30,147 bases of DNA, taken from a virus. The position numbers and the translations under genes are program-made. The number at the start of each line of letters is the position of its first letter. The stretch's first letter is position 1. Shown one piece after another: positions 1-7,074 of the stretch. The notes under the pieces were generated by a model, which worked only from the letters and a program-made list of their open reading frames with translations, was not told where the DNA came from and made no database searches. The stretch lies in the IMG/VR virus record IMGVR_UViG_3300025684_000048, positions 1 to 30,147 of that record; one strand, 5' to 3'.

Positions 1-2
1 AA

Positions 3-92
3 TCAAATGACTGGGTCATAGTTGCTACAGCTTATATATCTTTGCAAGGAATAACCGATATTGTTGAAAAACTTTACAACGCAAAAAAATGA
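3..92 (+). CDS. 3' end of an unidentified gene (partial)
   Basis: A reading frame is open from the left edge to a TGA at 90-92 and gives about 29 C-terminal residues, beginning SNDWVIVATAYISLQG and ending YNAKK. The stretch is moderately hydrophobic and could be the end of a small membrane-associated protein. Its stop overlaps the start of the holin-like gene (ATGA arrangement), which suggests translational coupling into the lysis cassette. The family cannot be decided from so short a fragment. Confidence 0.5.
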   Translation, partial: SNDWVIVATAYISLQGITDIVEKLYNAKK

Positions 93-256
93 GCCTAGAC
101 GACATAAGACTTTATACGCTAAACGCTTCAGCAATGGCGGTTTCCTTCACAAACGCAGAGAGAGCATTGAAGATATTATTATTGACAGTTTCAATTATTT
201 ATACAGTATTGAAAATAATTGAAATTAAAAACAAAAAAGATGAAGCTAACAAGTAA
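89..256 (+). CDS. Small single-TM protein, probable holin
   Basis: A 55-residue protein. Residues 1-25 are mildly amphipathic (MSLDDIRLYTLNASAM). A hydrophobic segment at about 27-45 (ALKILLLTVSIIYTVLKII) is followed by a Lys-rich tail (KNKKDEANK). The size, the TM segment and the positively charged C-terminus fit small phage holins. It lies directly before an M15 endolysin and a spanin-like lipoprotein, so it occupies the expected holin slot. Holins make the inner-membrane hole that releases or activates the endolysin. The ATG at 89 overlaps the preceding stop, and the gene's own stop lies 17 bases inside the next gene. Function is inferred from context and topology, because holins share little sequence. 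Confidence 0.6.
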   Translation: MSLDDIRLYTLNASAMAVSFTNAERALKILLLTVSIIYTVLKIIEIKNKKDEANK

Positions 257-611
257 TTTTAGCAAATCTGAATTTGACAGCAAGGATGGTGCTGAAATGC
301 CAAAAGATGTTTTAGCAAATGTCAAAAAGTTAGCTAAAGCGTTACAAGTCCTTAGAGACAACACTGGTAAAAAAATAACCATAAATAGTGGATATAGAAG
401 CCCTTCTCATAATAAGAGCATCGGAGGAGCATCCAAATCGCAACATCTTTTAGGTAATGCTTCTGATATTGTTTTGGAGGATCATACCCCTAAGCAAGTT
501 TATGAATTGATAGAATTACTTATTGAAAAAGGCGAGCTTCCTGAAGGTGGTTTAAAGGCTTATAGTAACTTTACGCATTACGACATTCGTGGTAAAAAAG
601 CACGTTGGTGA
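240..611 (+). CDS. M15-type peptidase, probable endolysin
   Basis: A 123-residue protein. It shows the zinc-ligand pattern of the peptidase M15 / D-Ala-D-Ala carboxypeptidase-like fold (PF08291-like): SGYRSPSHNKSIGG at about 50-63, SQHLLGNASD with His69 and Asp76, and FTHYD with His113 and Asp115. Phage members of this family cut peptidoglycan cross-bridge peptides. No signal peptide is seen, so export would need the holin upstream. I chose the ATG at 240 over the TTG at 219, because only residues after the ATG belong to the domain and the extra leader KLKTKK looks like read-through of the upstream gene. The gene overlaps the holin gene by 17 bases and the spanin start by one (TGATG). A structural or tail-associated role for an M15 domain is possible, but the position in a holin-endolysin-spanin run favours lysis. 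Confidence 0.82.
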   Translation: MKLTSNFSKSEFDSKDGAEMPKDVLANVKKLAKALQVLRDNTGKKITINSGYRSPSHNKSIGGASKSQHLLGNASDIVLEDHTPKQVYELIELLIEKGELPEGGLKAYSNFTHYDIRGKKARW

Positions 612-1036
612 TGAAAAAAATAATCTTGCTACTTTTGCTAGCTGGTTGCGCTTCCAAAAAAACAATTACTGAATATAAAGATAGAATTGTAAACGACACA
701 ATCATTAAAACAAGAACAGAAGTTTTAGTTGAAAGATTTACTGATACTCTTACTATAAATCAACCTTGTGATAGTTTAGGCAATTTAAAGCCATTTAAGC
801 AACTTATTTCCACTAAGCAAGGTAAAGTATCATTGCAAGGTAAAAATAACGTTATAACAGCTGAAATTGACTTAAAAGCATATAAAGAGATATTAGAAAA
901 AGAATATAAAAGTAAGTTAGATAAAAATACTATTATAAAAGAAAAAGAGGTTATTCGTTATAGAACACCTCTTTGGTTAATTTTACTTTGCCCAATACTT
1001 TATGCGCTAGGTTATTTAACGGGTAAGTTTTTGTAG
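611..1036 (+). CDS. Lipoprotein with C-terminal TM, probable unimolecular spanin
   Basis: A 141-residue protein starting MKKIILLLLLAGCASKK, a classical type II signal peptide with lipobox LAGC and lipidated Cys13. The middle, about 20-118, is charged and probably partly beta or coiled (for example YKEILEKEYKSKLDKN). A second hydrophobic segment, LWLILLCPILYALGYL at about 121-136, lies at the C-terminus, followed by a short TGKFL tail. One chain with an outer-membrane lipid anchor and an inner-membrane TM is the architecture of u-spanins such as T1 gp11 (131 residues), which fuse the two membranes at the end of lysis. The residues after Cys13 (ASKK) lack the acidic surface-export signal of Bacteroidota lipoproteins, consistent with staying on the periplasmic face. 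It starts on the last base of the endolysin stop codon. Two-component Rz-like genes were not found nearby. Confidence 0.68.
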   Translation: MKKIILLLLLAGCASKKTITEYKDRIVNDTIIKTRTEVLVERFTDTLTINQPCDSLGNLKPFKQLISTKQGKVSLQGKNNVITAEIDLKAYKEILEKEYKSKLDKNTIIKEKEVIRYRTPLWLILLCPILYALGYLTGKFL

Positions 1037-1140
1037 TTTAAGCAAAATTAAAGTAAATAAATATATACGTAATTAATAAACATATAGAAAGTCAATTAAA
1101 CGTTGATTAAAACAACAATTAACAATTAAATTAAATCGAA
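1037..1140 (+). promoter_or_regulatory. AT-rich leader with CAATTAA repeats between lysis and assembly genes
   Basis: This is the largest gap in the left part of the window (104 bases). It is extremely AT-rich and contains CAATTAA three times, at 1093, 1116 and 1123, the last two in direct tandem. No match to the Bacteroidota TTG/TAnnTTTG promoter and no terminator hairpin was found. It may be a phage-specific promoter or an untranslated leader for the gene at 1141. The evidence is only position and repeats. Confidence 0.2.
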
Positions 1141-1380
1141 ATGAACAAAATCGAAAACGAAGAGTTAGAGTTATTGAAAAAAACGGTAAGTGAAATTAAT
1201 AACTTACAAATGCAAATTGGTGGTGTAGAAGCACAAAAACACGAATTATTACACGCTATAGCTAATGCTAATGGTGAATTCCAAAAAATACAGAAAGATT
1301 TAGAGGAAAAATATGGTAAGGTGTCTGTGAATCTTAACACAGGTGAAATTACTGAAGATGAATCTAATAAGGAAGATTAG
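1141..1380 (+). CDS. Small coiled-coil protein, conserved phage hypothetical
   Basis: A 79-residue protein. Residues 1-60 are a nearly continuous charged helix (ELELLKKTVSEINNLQMQI, then EFQKIQKDLEEKYGK) with hydrophobics spaced as in a coiled coil. It ends in a short VSVNLNTGEITEDE strand and an acidic tail. Small proteins of this kind, with a helical hairpin followed by an 'EEKYG.V..NL..G' end, recur in marine phage late regions, but I know of no function. The gene opens the assembly cluster after the AT-rich leader and overlaps the next gene by 23 bases, which suggests coupled expression. Confidence 0.65.
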   Translation: MNKIENEELELLKKTVSEINNLQMQIGGVEAQKHELLHAIANANGEFQKIQKDLEEKYGKVSVNLNTGEITEDESNKED

Positions 1381-1576
1381 TATAGGAAGAGATTATAAAA
1401 GTGACGCTATGCACTATTCTGTTGGGCAGGAAGTGTATGGCGGTCATTTTATAATAAATATAATTGAAGAAGAAAATAAGTATTCAATATATATAGAAAA
1501 AAATAATGAAGTATTGCCTTGGAAGGATTTTAATAAAAACATGGCAATCGCAGTTGAATATGATTTAGAATATTAA
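1358..1576 (+). CDS. Conserved small hypothetical protein
   Basis: A 72-residue protein (MNLIRKISIGRDYKSDAMHY...) that looks like a compact alpha/beta domain: GRDYKSDAMHYSVGQEVYGG, then alternating strands HFIINIIEEENKYSIYIEK, then WKDFNKNMAIAVEYDL. The combination 'DYK..AMHY.VGQ.V.GG' and 'WK.FN.NM....EY' is a pattern I associate with small proteins next to packaging genes in marine Bacteroidota phages; no biochemical role is known to me. I prefer the ATG at 1358 to the GTG at 1343, since the extra residues are not part of the domain. Its last base overlaps the next ATG (TAATG). Confidence 0.6.
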   Translation: MNLIRKISIGRDYKSDAMHYSVGQEVYGGHFIINIIEEENKYSIYIEKNNEVLPWKDFNKNMAIAVEYDLEY

Positions 1577-2169
1577 TGAAATCATTATATAATTTTATAG
1601 TAGAGCCACTAGGCAACAGATACACAAATAAAAAAGATATAGATGGTTCTGAATTAATACTAAATACAGAACTGCACAACCATAGCTACTCTAACAGAAT
1701 TGCAAAAGTTTTAGCAGTACCAACAGAAATAGCTACAGAAATAAAAGTTGGTGATGAGATTATAGTTCACCACAATGTTTTTAGACGATTTAAAGACATT
1801 AGAGGCAACGAAAAAAATAGTAGAAGCTATTACAACGAAAACATTTATTTTGTTGGTATAGACCAAGTTTTTGGATATAGAAAAGAAAATGAAATATTCA
1901 AAGCTTGTAAAGGTTTTAACTTTATTAAGCCACTAGCAGAAGACAAAATGTTTTCTATAAATTTTGAAAAAGAAGGAATAGGTGTTTTAGTTTATAAAGA
2001 TCCGGATTTAGATAAATTAAAAATAGGTTCATTAGTAGGATTTAAACCTGGTGCTGAATATGAGTTCGTTATAAATAATCATAAATTATATAGAGTTCCT
2101 ACCAAATCAATTACAATTAAATATGAATATCAAGGAAACGAAAAAGAATATAATCCTAGCTGGGCATAA
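1576..2169 (+). CDS. GroES-like co-chaperonin, two GroES-like halves
   Basis: A 197-residue protein. The first half (1-100) follows the GroES pattern: an N-terminal strand NFIVEPL; a loop with a hydrophobic tripeptide, ELILN (Leu27-Ile28-Leu29), where GroES has its GroEL-binding IVL; the NRIAKVLAVP strand; and KVGDEIIVHHNVF (57-69), matching GroES VKVGDIVIF. The second half (113-180) repeats the order: FNFIKPL, GIGVLVYKD, KIGSLVGFKPGAEYEF, then YRVPTKSI. Phage co-chaperonins such as T4 gp31 adapt the host GroEL chamber to the capsid protein, and this gene lies just upstream of terminase and the head genes. It starts on the stop of the previous gene and overlaps the next by 47 bases. GroES is only about 97 residues, so a fused or duplicated form is unusual. 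The assignment is by motif, without a database search. Confidence 0.6.
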   Translation: MKSLYNFIVEPLGNRYTNKKDIDGSELILNTELHNHSYSNRIAKVLAVPTEIATEIKVGDEIIVHHNVFRRFKDIRGNEKNSRSYYNENIYFVGIDQVFGYRKENEIFKACKGFNFIKPLAEDKMFSINFEKEGIGVLVYKDPDLDKLKIGSLVGFKPGAEYEFVINNHKLYRVPTKSITIKYEYQGNEKEYNPSWA

Positions 2170-2398
2170 AGCGGTTGAAGAATTAATTAAAGTAGCTAAG
2201 GAAAAGATTGTTGACTCAGATGATGATATATCAGCTGATAGATTAAAAAACGCAGCGGCTACTAAAAAGCTAGCGATATTTGATGCTTTTGAGATACTAA
2301 ATAGAATAAGTGATGAGCAGAATGCTTTAGATGATAAACCTAAAGAAGTGGTCACCGCTCAAACCGTTAAAGGTTTTGCTGAAAAAAGATCTAAATAA
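2123..2398 (+). CDS. Small helical protein, candidate terminase small subunit
   Basis: A 91-residue, mostly helical, charged protein. Residues 7-28 form a Lys-rich helix (KKNIILAGHKAVEELIKVAK). An acidic turn (DSDDDISADRLKN) follows, then a second helix AAATKKLAIFDAFEILNRI. The gene ends on the first base of the terL start codon (TAATG), the usual place for terS in tailed phages, and the size suits a small terminase lacking a large C-terminal domain. No recognisable helix-turn-helix could be named, so the terminase role rests on position and fold type. A virion or scaffolding accessory is an alternative. The 47-base overlap with the GroES-like gene is long but both frames look genuine. Confidence 0.5.
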   Translation: MNIKETKKNIILAGHKAVEELIKVAKEKIVDSDDDISADRLKNAAATKKLAIFDAFEILNRISDEQNALDDKPKEVVTAQTVKGFAEKRSK

Positions 2399-4611
2399 TG
2401 TACGAGCAATCATTATATAGTGTTATAACTCCCATAAGAGAAAATACCATATCTAGACTTAATAAAAGTAAGAAGTGGGAATATGGTTATAATAAAGAAC
2501 ACGACGTGGTAGTAATAAGCAAGACTGGTCAAATTGGTGAAATTTATAACATACAAAATTTAAAAATAGCTTTACCAAAAGCTCCTTCTAAAATTGAAAA
2601 AAGTATAAATAAATGGAAACCAACAGAATATCCGAAAGAGCTTAAAACTATATCTAGTATTTTTGACTGGAGAGAACTTCCGGAAAAAGTTCAAGAAAAA
2701 TGGGAACCTTATATTGACGAGGAATTTAAACGCAGGGATGACGGTCATTGGTTTTACAATAAAGATGTTCCAACATATATAACCGGTACCCACTACATGT
2801 ATTTACAGTGGACCAAAATAGACGTAGGGCATCCTGATTTTCGTGAAGCAAATAGATTGTTTTTTATATTTTGGGAAGCTTGCAAGGCGGATAATAGATG
2901 TTATGGAATGTGCTATCTGAAAAACAGGCGATCTGGTTTTTCTTTTATGGCGTCAAGCGAAACCGTAAATCAAGCCACTATTTCAAGTGACGCAAGATTT
3001 GGTATATTATCAAAGTCTGGTAGTGATGCTAAAAAGATGTTTACAGATAAAGTAGTTCCAATTTCAGTAAACTACCCGTTTTTCTTTAAACCAATACAAG
3101 ACGGTATGGATAGACCTAAAACAGAATTAGCTTATAGGGTTCCAGCATCTAGGTTGACAAGAAAATCAATACAAAGTAAAAATAAAATAGAAATATTAGA
3201 AGGTCTTGATACCACAATCGACTGGAAGAATACAGGAGATAACTCTTATGATGGTGAAAAATTAAGATTATTAATACACGATGAGAGTGGCAAGTGGGAA
3301 AGGCCTGATAATATATTAAATAACTGGCGGGTAACAAAAACGTGTTTACGATTAGGATCTAGAATTATAGGTAAGTGTATGATGGGATCAACATCGAATG
3401 CTTTAGATAAAGGTGGTACTAATTTTAAAAAATTATATACAAGCTCAGATGTTACTAAGCGAAATAAAAACGGGCAAACAGCTTCTGGTTTATATTCATT
3501 GTTTATACCAATGGAATGGAATTACGAAGGGTTTATTGATGAATATGGACAACCAGTTTTTAATACACCTAAAAAAGAAGTTGTAGGACCTTTCGGAGAA
3601 GTAATAGATATAGGAGTTATAGAGCATTGGGAAAATGAAGCAGAAGGATTACGAGGCGACCAAGATGCTTTAAATGAATATTATAGACAATTTCCAAGAA
3701 CAGAAGAACATGCTTTTAGAGACGAGGCTAAAAACAGCATATTTAATTTAGCTAAAATATACGAGCAAATAGATTACAACGAAGATTTAGGTAATTCCAA
3801 TGTAATTACAACTGGAAGTTTTCAATGGGTAAACGGTATTAAAGACTCTAAAGTAATATTTGTGCCTAACCCTAGCGGTAGGTTTAAAGTTTCTTGGGTA
3901 CCTGGTATTAATTTACAAAACAATCAAGTGTTAAGAAACGGTATCAAATACCCTGGTAATGAGCATATTGGAGCGTTTGGGTGTGATAGTTATGATATAT
4001 CTGGAACTGTAGATGGTAAAGGATCTAAAGGAGCTTTACACGGTTTAACAAAATTAAGTATGGAAGATGCTCCTGCTAATACATTTTTTTTAGAATATGT
4101 AGCTAGACCTCAAACAGCAGACATATTTTTTGAAGACGTGTTAATGGCATGTGTATTTTACGGTATGCCTATACTAGCTGAAAATAATAAACCAAGACTT
4201 TTGTATTATTTTAAAAGAAGAGGATATAGAGGTTATTCAATGAATAGACCTGATAAGATTTGGAACAAATTATCACCAGCCGAAAAAGAAATAGGAGGAA
4301 TACCAAACTCAAGTGAAGATATAAAACAAGCTCACGCGGCCGCTATAGAAAGTTATATAAATAGCTACGTAGGATTATTAGAGGATAACACTTATGGTAC
4401 AATGTACTTTAACCAGACTTTAAATGATTGGGCAGGCTTTGATATTAACAATAGAACAAAGTTTGATGCCGCCATAAGTTCGGGATTAGCAATAATGGCA
4501 TGCAATAGACATAAGTACCATCCAAAAGCGGATGTACAAAAAAATAAAGTAAACTTAAAAATATCAAAATATACTAATTCAGGTATGTTTTCAAAAATAA
4601 TAGAAAATTAA
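2398..4611 (+). CDS. terL: Terminase large subunit
   Basis: A 737-residue protein: the packaging motor ATPase and headful or end-cutting nuclease. The ATPase half shows a degenerate Walker A, KNRRSGFSF at about 175-183, with Arg-rich residues where GxxxxGK[TS] would be. It also has a good Walker B, LRLLIHDESG, with Asp295-Glu296, and a coupling-type segment KCMMGSTSN at 326-334. The RNase H-like nuclease half has GAFGCDSYD with Asp530 and Asp533, and a C-terminal FDAAISSGLA with Asp690. The length is typical of large terminases of crAss-like and uncultured marine podo-like phages, longer than T4 or T7 enzymes. The N-terminal 130 residues (KWKPTEYPKELK..FDWREL) precede the motor domain. The next gene, portal, starts five bases after its stop, as expected for terL-portal modules. 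Confidence 0.85.
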   Translation: MYEQSLYSVITPIRENTISRLNKSKKWEYGYNKEHDVVVISKTGQIGEIYNIQNLKIALPKAPSKIEKSINKWKPTEYPKELKTISSIFDWRELPEKVQEKWEPYIDEEFKRRDDGHWFYNKDVPTYITGTHYMYLQWTKIDVGHPDFREANRLFFIFWEACKADNRCYGMCYLKNRRSGFSFMASSETVNQATISSDARFGILSKSGSDAKKMFTDKVVPISVNYPFFFKPIQDGMDRPKTELAYRVPASRLTRKSIQSKNKIEILEGLDTTIDWKNTGDNSYDGEKLRLLIHDESGKWERPDNILNNWRVTKTCLRLGSRIIGKCMMGSTSNALDKGGTNFKKLYTSSDVTKRNKNGQTASGLYSLFIPMEWNYEGFIDEYGQPVFNTPKKEVVGPFGEVIDIGVIEHWENEAEGLRGDQDALNEYYRQFPRTEEHAFRDEAKNSIFNLAKIYEQIDYNEDLGNSNVITTGSFQWVNGIKDSKVIFVPNPSGRFKVSWVPGINLQNNQVLRNGIKYPGNEHIGAFGCDSYDISGTVDGKGSKGALHGLTKLSMEDAPANTFFLEYVARPQTADIFFEDVLMACVFYGMPILAENNKPRLLYYFKRRGYRGYSMNRPDKIWNKLSPAEKEIGGIPNSSEDIKQAHAAAIESYINSYVGLLEDNTYGTMYFNQTLNDWAGFDINNRTKFDAAISSGLAIMACNRHKYHPKADVQKNKVNLKISKYTNSGMFSKIIEN

Positions 4612-4615
4612 AAGT

Positions 4616-7042
4616 ATGGCTAAATCTGTTATAACAAATTATTTTCCAAGCCAAATAGCTAGTGATAGGGAAAAAATGTCAATAGACTACGGTACTTCTG
4701 TAGGTAGAGCTATTGAGAACGAGTGGTTTAGTAGCGATAACGGTTATGGTAGATTTAAAAGTAACCAAAACACTTTTCACAACTTAAGATTATATGCTAG
4801 AGGCGAGCAGAGTGTTCAAAAATATAAAGACGAATTATCAATAAACGGAGACTTATCTTACCTTAATTTAGATTGGAAACCGGTACCTATTATTCCAAAG
4901 TTTGTAGATATTGTTGTTAACGGTATATCTGAAAGACTTTTTGATATTAAAGCGTATTCGCAAGATCCATATGGTGTTGAGAAAAGAACAAAATATATGG
5001 AGTCTCTAATAAGAGATATGCAAACAAAAGAATTAAATGAGTTTGCAATACAAGAATTCGGTGTTAATTTATTTGAAAACGATCCAACAACTTTACCAAA
5101 AAATAAAGAAGAGTTAGATTTGCACATGCAACTTAGCTATAAGCAACAAGTTGAGCTAGCTGAAGAGCAAGCTTTAAATGTTCTTTTAGAAGGTAATAAT
5201 TATAGTCTTATTAGAAGAAGATGTAATTACGATTTAACTACCATTGGTATTGGTGCTGTAAAAAATACATTTACAAAAGCAGAAGGTGCAAAAATAGAAT
5301 ATGTAGATCCGGTAGATTTAGTTTGGTCTTATACAGATTCACCTTATTTTGATGATATATATTATGTAGGTGAGGTAAAACAAGTGCACTTAAACGAATT
5401 AAAAAAAGAATTTCCTTGGTTAACAAATGATGACCTTGAAGAAATATCTTCTCAATCTTACCAAAGTAATGGTTTTTATGATAGATCTATTACTAATTAT
5501 GATGAAACAGATTCCAATACTGTCCAGGTATTGTACTTTAATTATAAGACTTTTACAAATGAAGTATACAAAGTTAAAGAGACATCAACCGGAGCAGCTA
5601 AAATAATACCAAAAGACGATGAATTTAATCCGCCTGCAGAACTATACGAGGAATACGGCATAGAAAAAGTGTCGCAGTCTTTAGAAGTTTTATACGAAGG
5701 GGTTAAAATATTAGGTGGTAGAATGCTTAAGTGGGAATTGGCTAAAAATATGATACGCCCAAAAAGCGATTATACTAAAGTTAAAATGAACTACAGTATT
5801 GTAGCTCCTAGAATGTATAAAGGAAGAATAGAGTCTCTTGTTAGTCGTATAACTGGGTTTGCTGATATGATACAGTTAACACACTTAAAGCTTCAACAGG
5901 TTATGTCCAGAATGATTCCTGACGGTGTTTATCTTGATGCTGATGGTTTGTCTGAGGTTGATTTGGGTAATGGCACATCTTATAATCCTCAGGAAGCTTT
6001 GAATATGTATTTTCAAACAGGTTCCGTTATAGGTAGATCATTTACACAAGATGGAGATATAAATCCAGGTAAAATACCTATTCAAGAAATATCAACTGGA
6101 AATGGTGGCGGAAAAATACAAAGCTTAATATCAAATTACAACTATTATCTACAAATGATAAGGGATGTAACCGGATTGAACGAAGCAAGAGATGGTAGTA
6201 CACCAGACTCAAGAGCATTAGTAGGGGTACAAAAATTAGCTGCTGCTAATTCAAACACTGCAACTAGACACATATTAGATAGTAGCTTGTTTTTAACATC
6301 GGATTTATGTCAAGGATTGTCATTAAGAATATCTGATATATTAGAATACTCACCAACAAGAGAGGCTTTTATACATAAAATAGGCAACCAGAATGTAGCT
6401 GTTCTTGAAGAAATGAGTCAGTTATATTTATATGATTTTGGTATATTTATTGAACTACAACCTGATGAAGAACAAAGAGCTGTTTTAGAAGGCAATATAC
6501 AAGCTGCTGTTCAAAGCGGATCAATTGATTTATCTGACGCTATTGATTTAAGAGAGATTAAAAATATTAAGTTAGCAAATCAACTTTTAAAACTTAGAAG
6601 AAAAGAGAAGCAGCTTAATGATCAAAAAATGCAGCAAGAGAATATACAAGCTCAGGCTCAAGCTAATGCACAAGCCCAGCAAGTAGCTGCTCAAGCAGAA
6701 ATACAAAAGCAAGAAGCAATCACGCAACAAAAGATTACATTAGAGCAAACAAAAGCTCAAATAGATCAACAAAAATTAATGCAAGAAGCAGCTTTAAAGA
6801 AAGATCTTATGCAGTTTGAATTTGAAATAAATATGAAGCTGCAAGATTTAATTGCTAATGGTAAAAAATCAGAATTACAGGAAAAAGAGGATAGAAAAGA
6901 CAAAAGAACAGAATTACAAGCAACCCAACAAAGTGAATTAATTGAGCAAAGAAAGAATAACCTTCCGCCAAAGAAATTTGAGTCATCAGGAAATGACATA
7001 ATGAACGGAATGTTTAATTTAGGTTCTTTTGATCCTAAGTAA
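4616..7042 (+). CDS. Portal protein
   Basis: An 808-residue protein. It forms the dodecameric channel at the capsid vertex through which terminase pumps DNA. The assignment rests on position directly after terL and before the scaffold-like and capsid genes, the large size seen in portals of short-tailed crAss-like and marine phages, and portal-like segments: LNLDWKPVPIIPKFVDIVVN at about 83-102, the Pro/Gly-rich GNGTSYNP region in the middle, and VTGLNEARDGSTPDSRALVG near 517-536, where portals carry the stem/clip helices. The C-terminus, about 660-770, is a long Gln/Ala-rich helix (QENIQAQAQANAQAQQ..., then LEQTKAQIDQQKL), probably an extended coiled-coil barrel or crown reaching into the capsid. 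The end NGMFNLGSFDPK may be a short binding tail. No Shine-Dalgarno sequence precedes the ATG. Confidence 0.75.
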   Translation: MAKSVITNYFPSQIASDREKMSIDYGTSVGRAIENEWFSSDNGYGRFKSNQNTFHNLRLYARGEQSVQKYKDELSINGDLSYLNLDWKPVPIIPKFVDIVVNGISERLFDIKAYSQDPYGVEKRTKYMESLIRDMQTKELNEFAIQEFGVNLFENDPTTLPKNKEELDLHMQLSYKQQVELAEEQALNVLLEGNNYSLIRRRCNYDLTTIGIGAVKNTFTKAEGAKIEYVDPVDLVWSYTDSPYFDDIYYVGEVKQVHLNELKKEFPWLTNDDLEEISSQSYQSNGFYDRSITNYDETDSNTVQVLYFNYKTFTNEVYKVKETSTGAAKIIPKDDEFNPPAELYEEYGIEKVSQSLEVLYEGVKILGGRMLKWELAKNMIRPKSDYTKVKMNYSIVAPRMYKGRIESLVSRITGFADMIQLTHLKLQQVMSRMIPDGVYLDADGLSEVDLGNGTSYNPQEALNMYFQTGSVIGRSFTQDGDINPGKIPIQEISTGNGGGKIQSLISNYNYYLQMIRDVTGLNEARDGSTPDSRALVGVQKLAAANSNTATRHILDSSLFLTSDLCQGLSLRISDILEYSPTREAFIHKIGNQNVAVLEEMSQLYLYDFGIFIELQPDEEQRAVLEGNIQAAVQSGSIDLSDAIDLREIKNIKLANQLLKLRRKEKQLNDQKMQQENIQAQAQANAQAQQVAAQAEIQKQEAITQQKITLEQTKAQIDQQKLMQEAALKKDLMQFEFEINMKLQDLIANGKKSELQEKEDRKDKRTELQATQQSELIEQRKNNLPPKKFESSGNDIMNGMFNLGSFDPK

Positions 7043-7074
7043 TAATAATAGTAACAATTATATAATATTTTATT

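Noticed and set aside
22-44. TTG ... TATCTTTG resembling a Bacteroidota promoter (TTG / TAnnTTTG)
   Set aside because: The -7-like box matches, but only about 12 bases separate it from the TTG instead of about 19-21, and it lies inside a coding frame.
6620-6830. Gln/Ala-rich repeats at the end of the portal gene as a DNA repeat element
   Set aside because: The nucleotide similarity follows from coding Gln and Ala in a coiled coil and stays in frame; there is no independent repeat unit.
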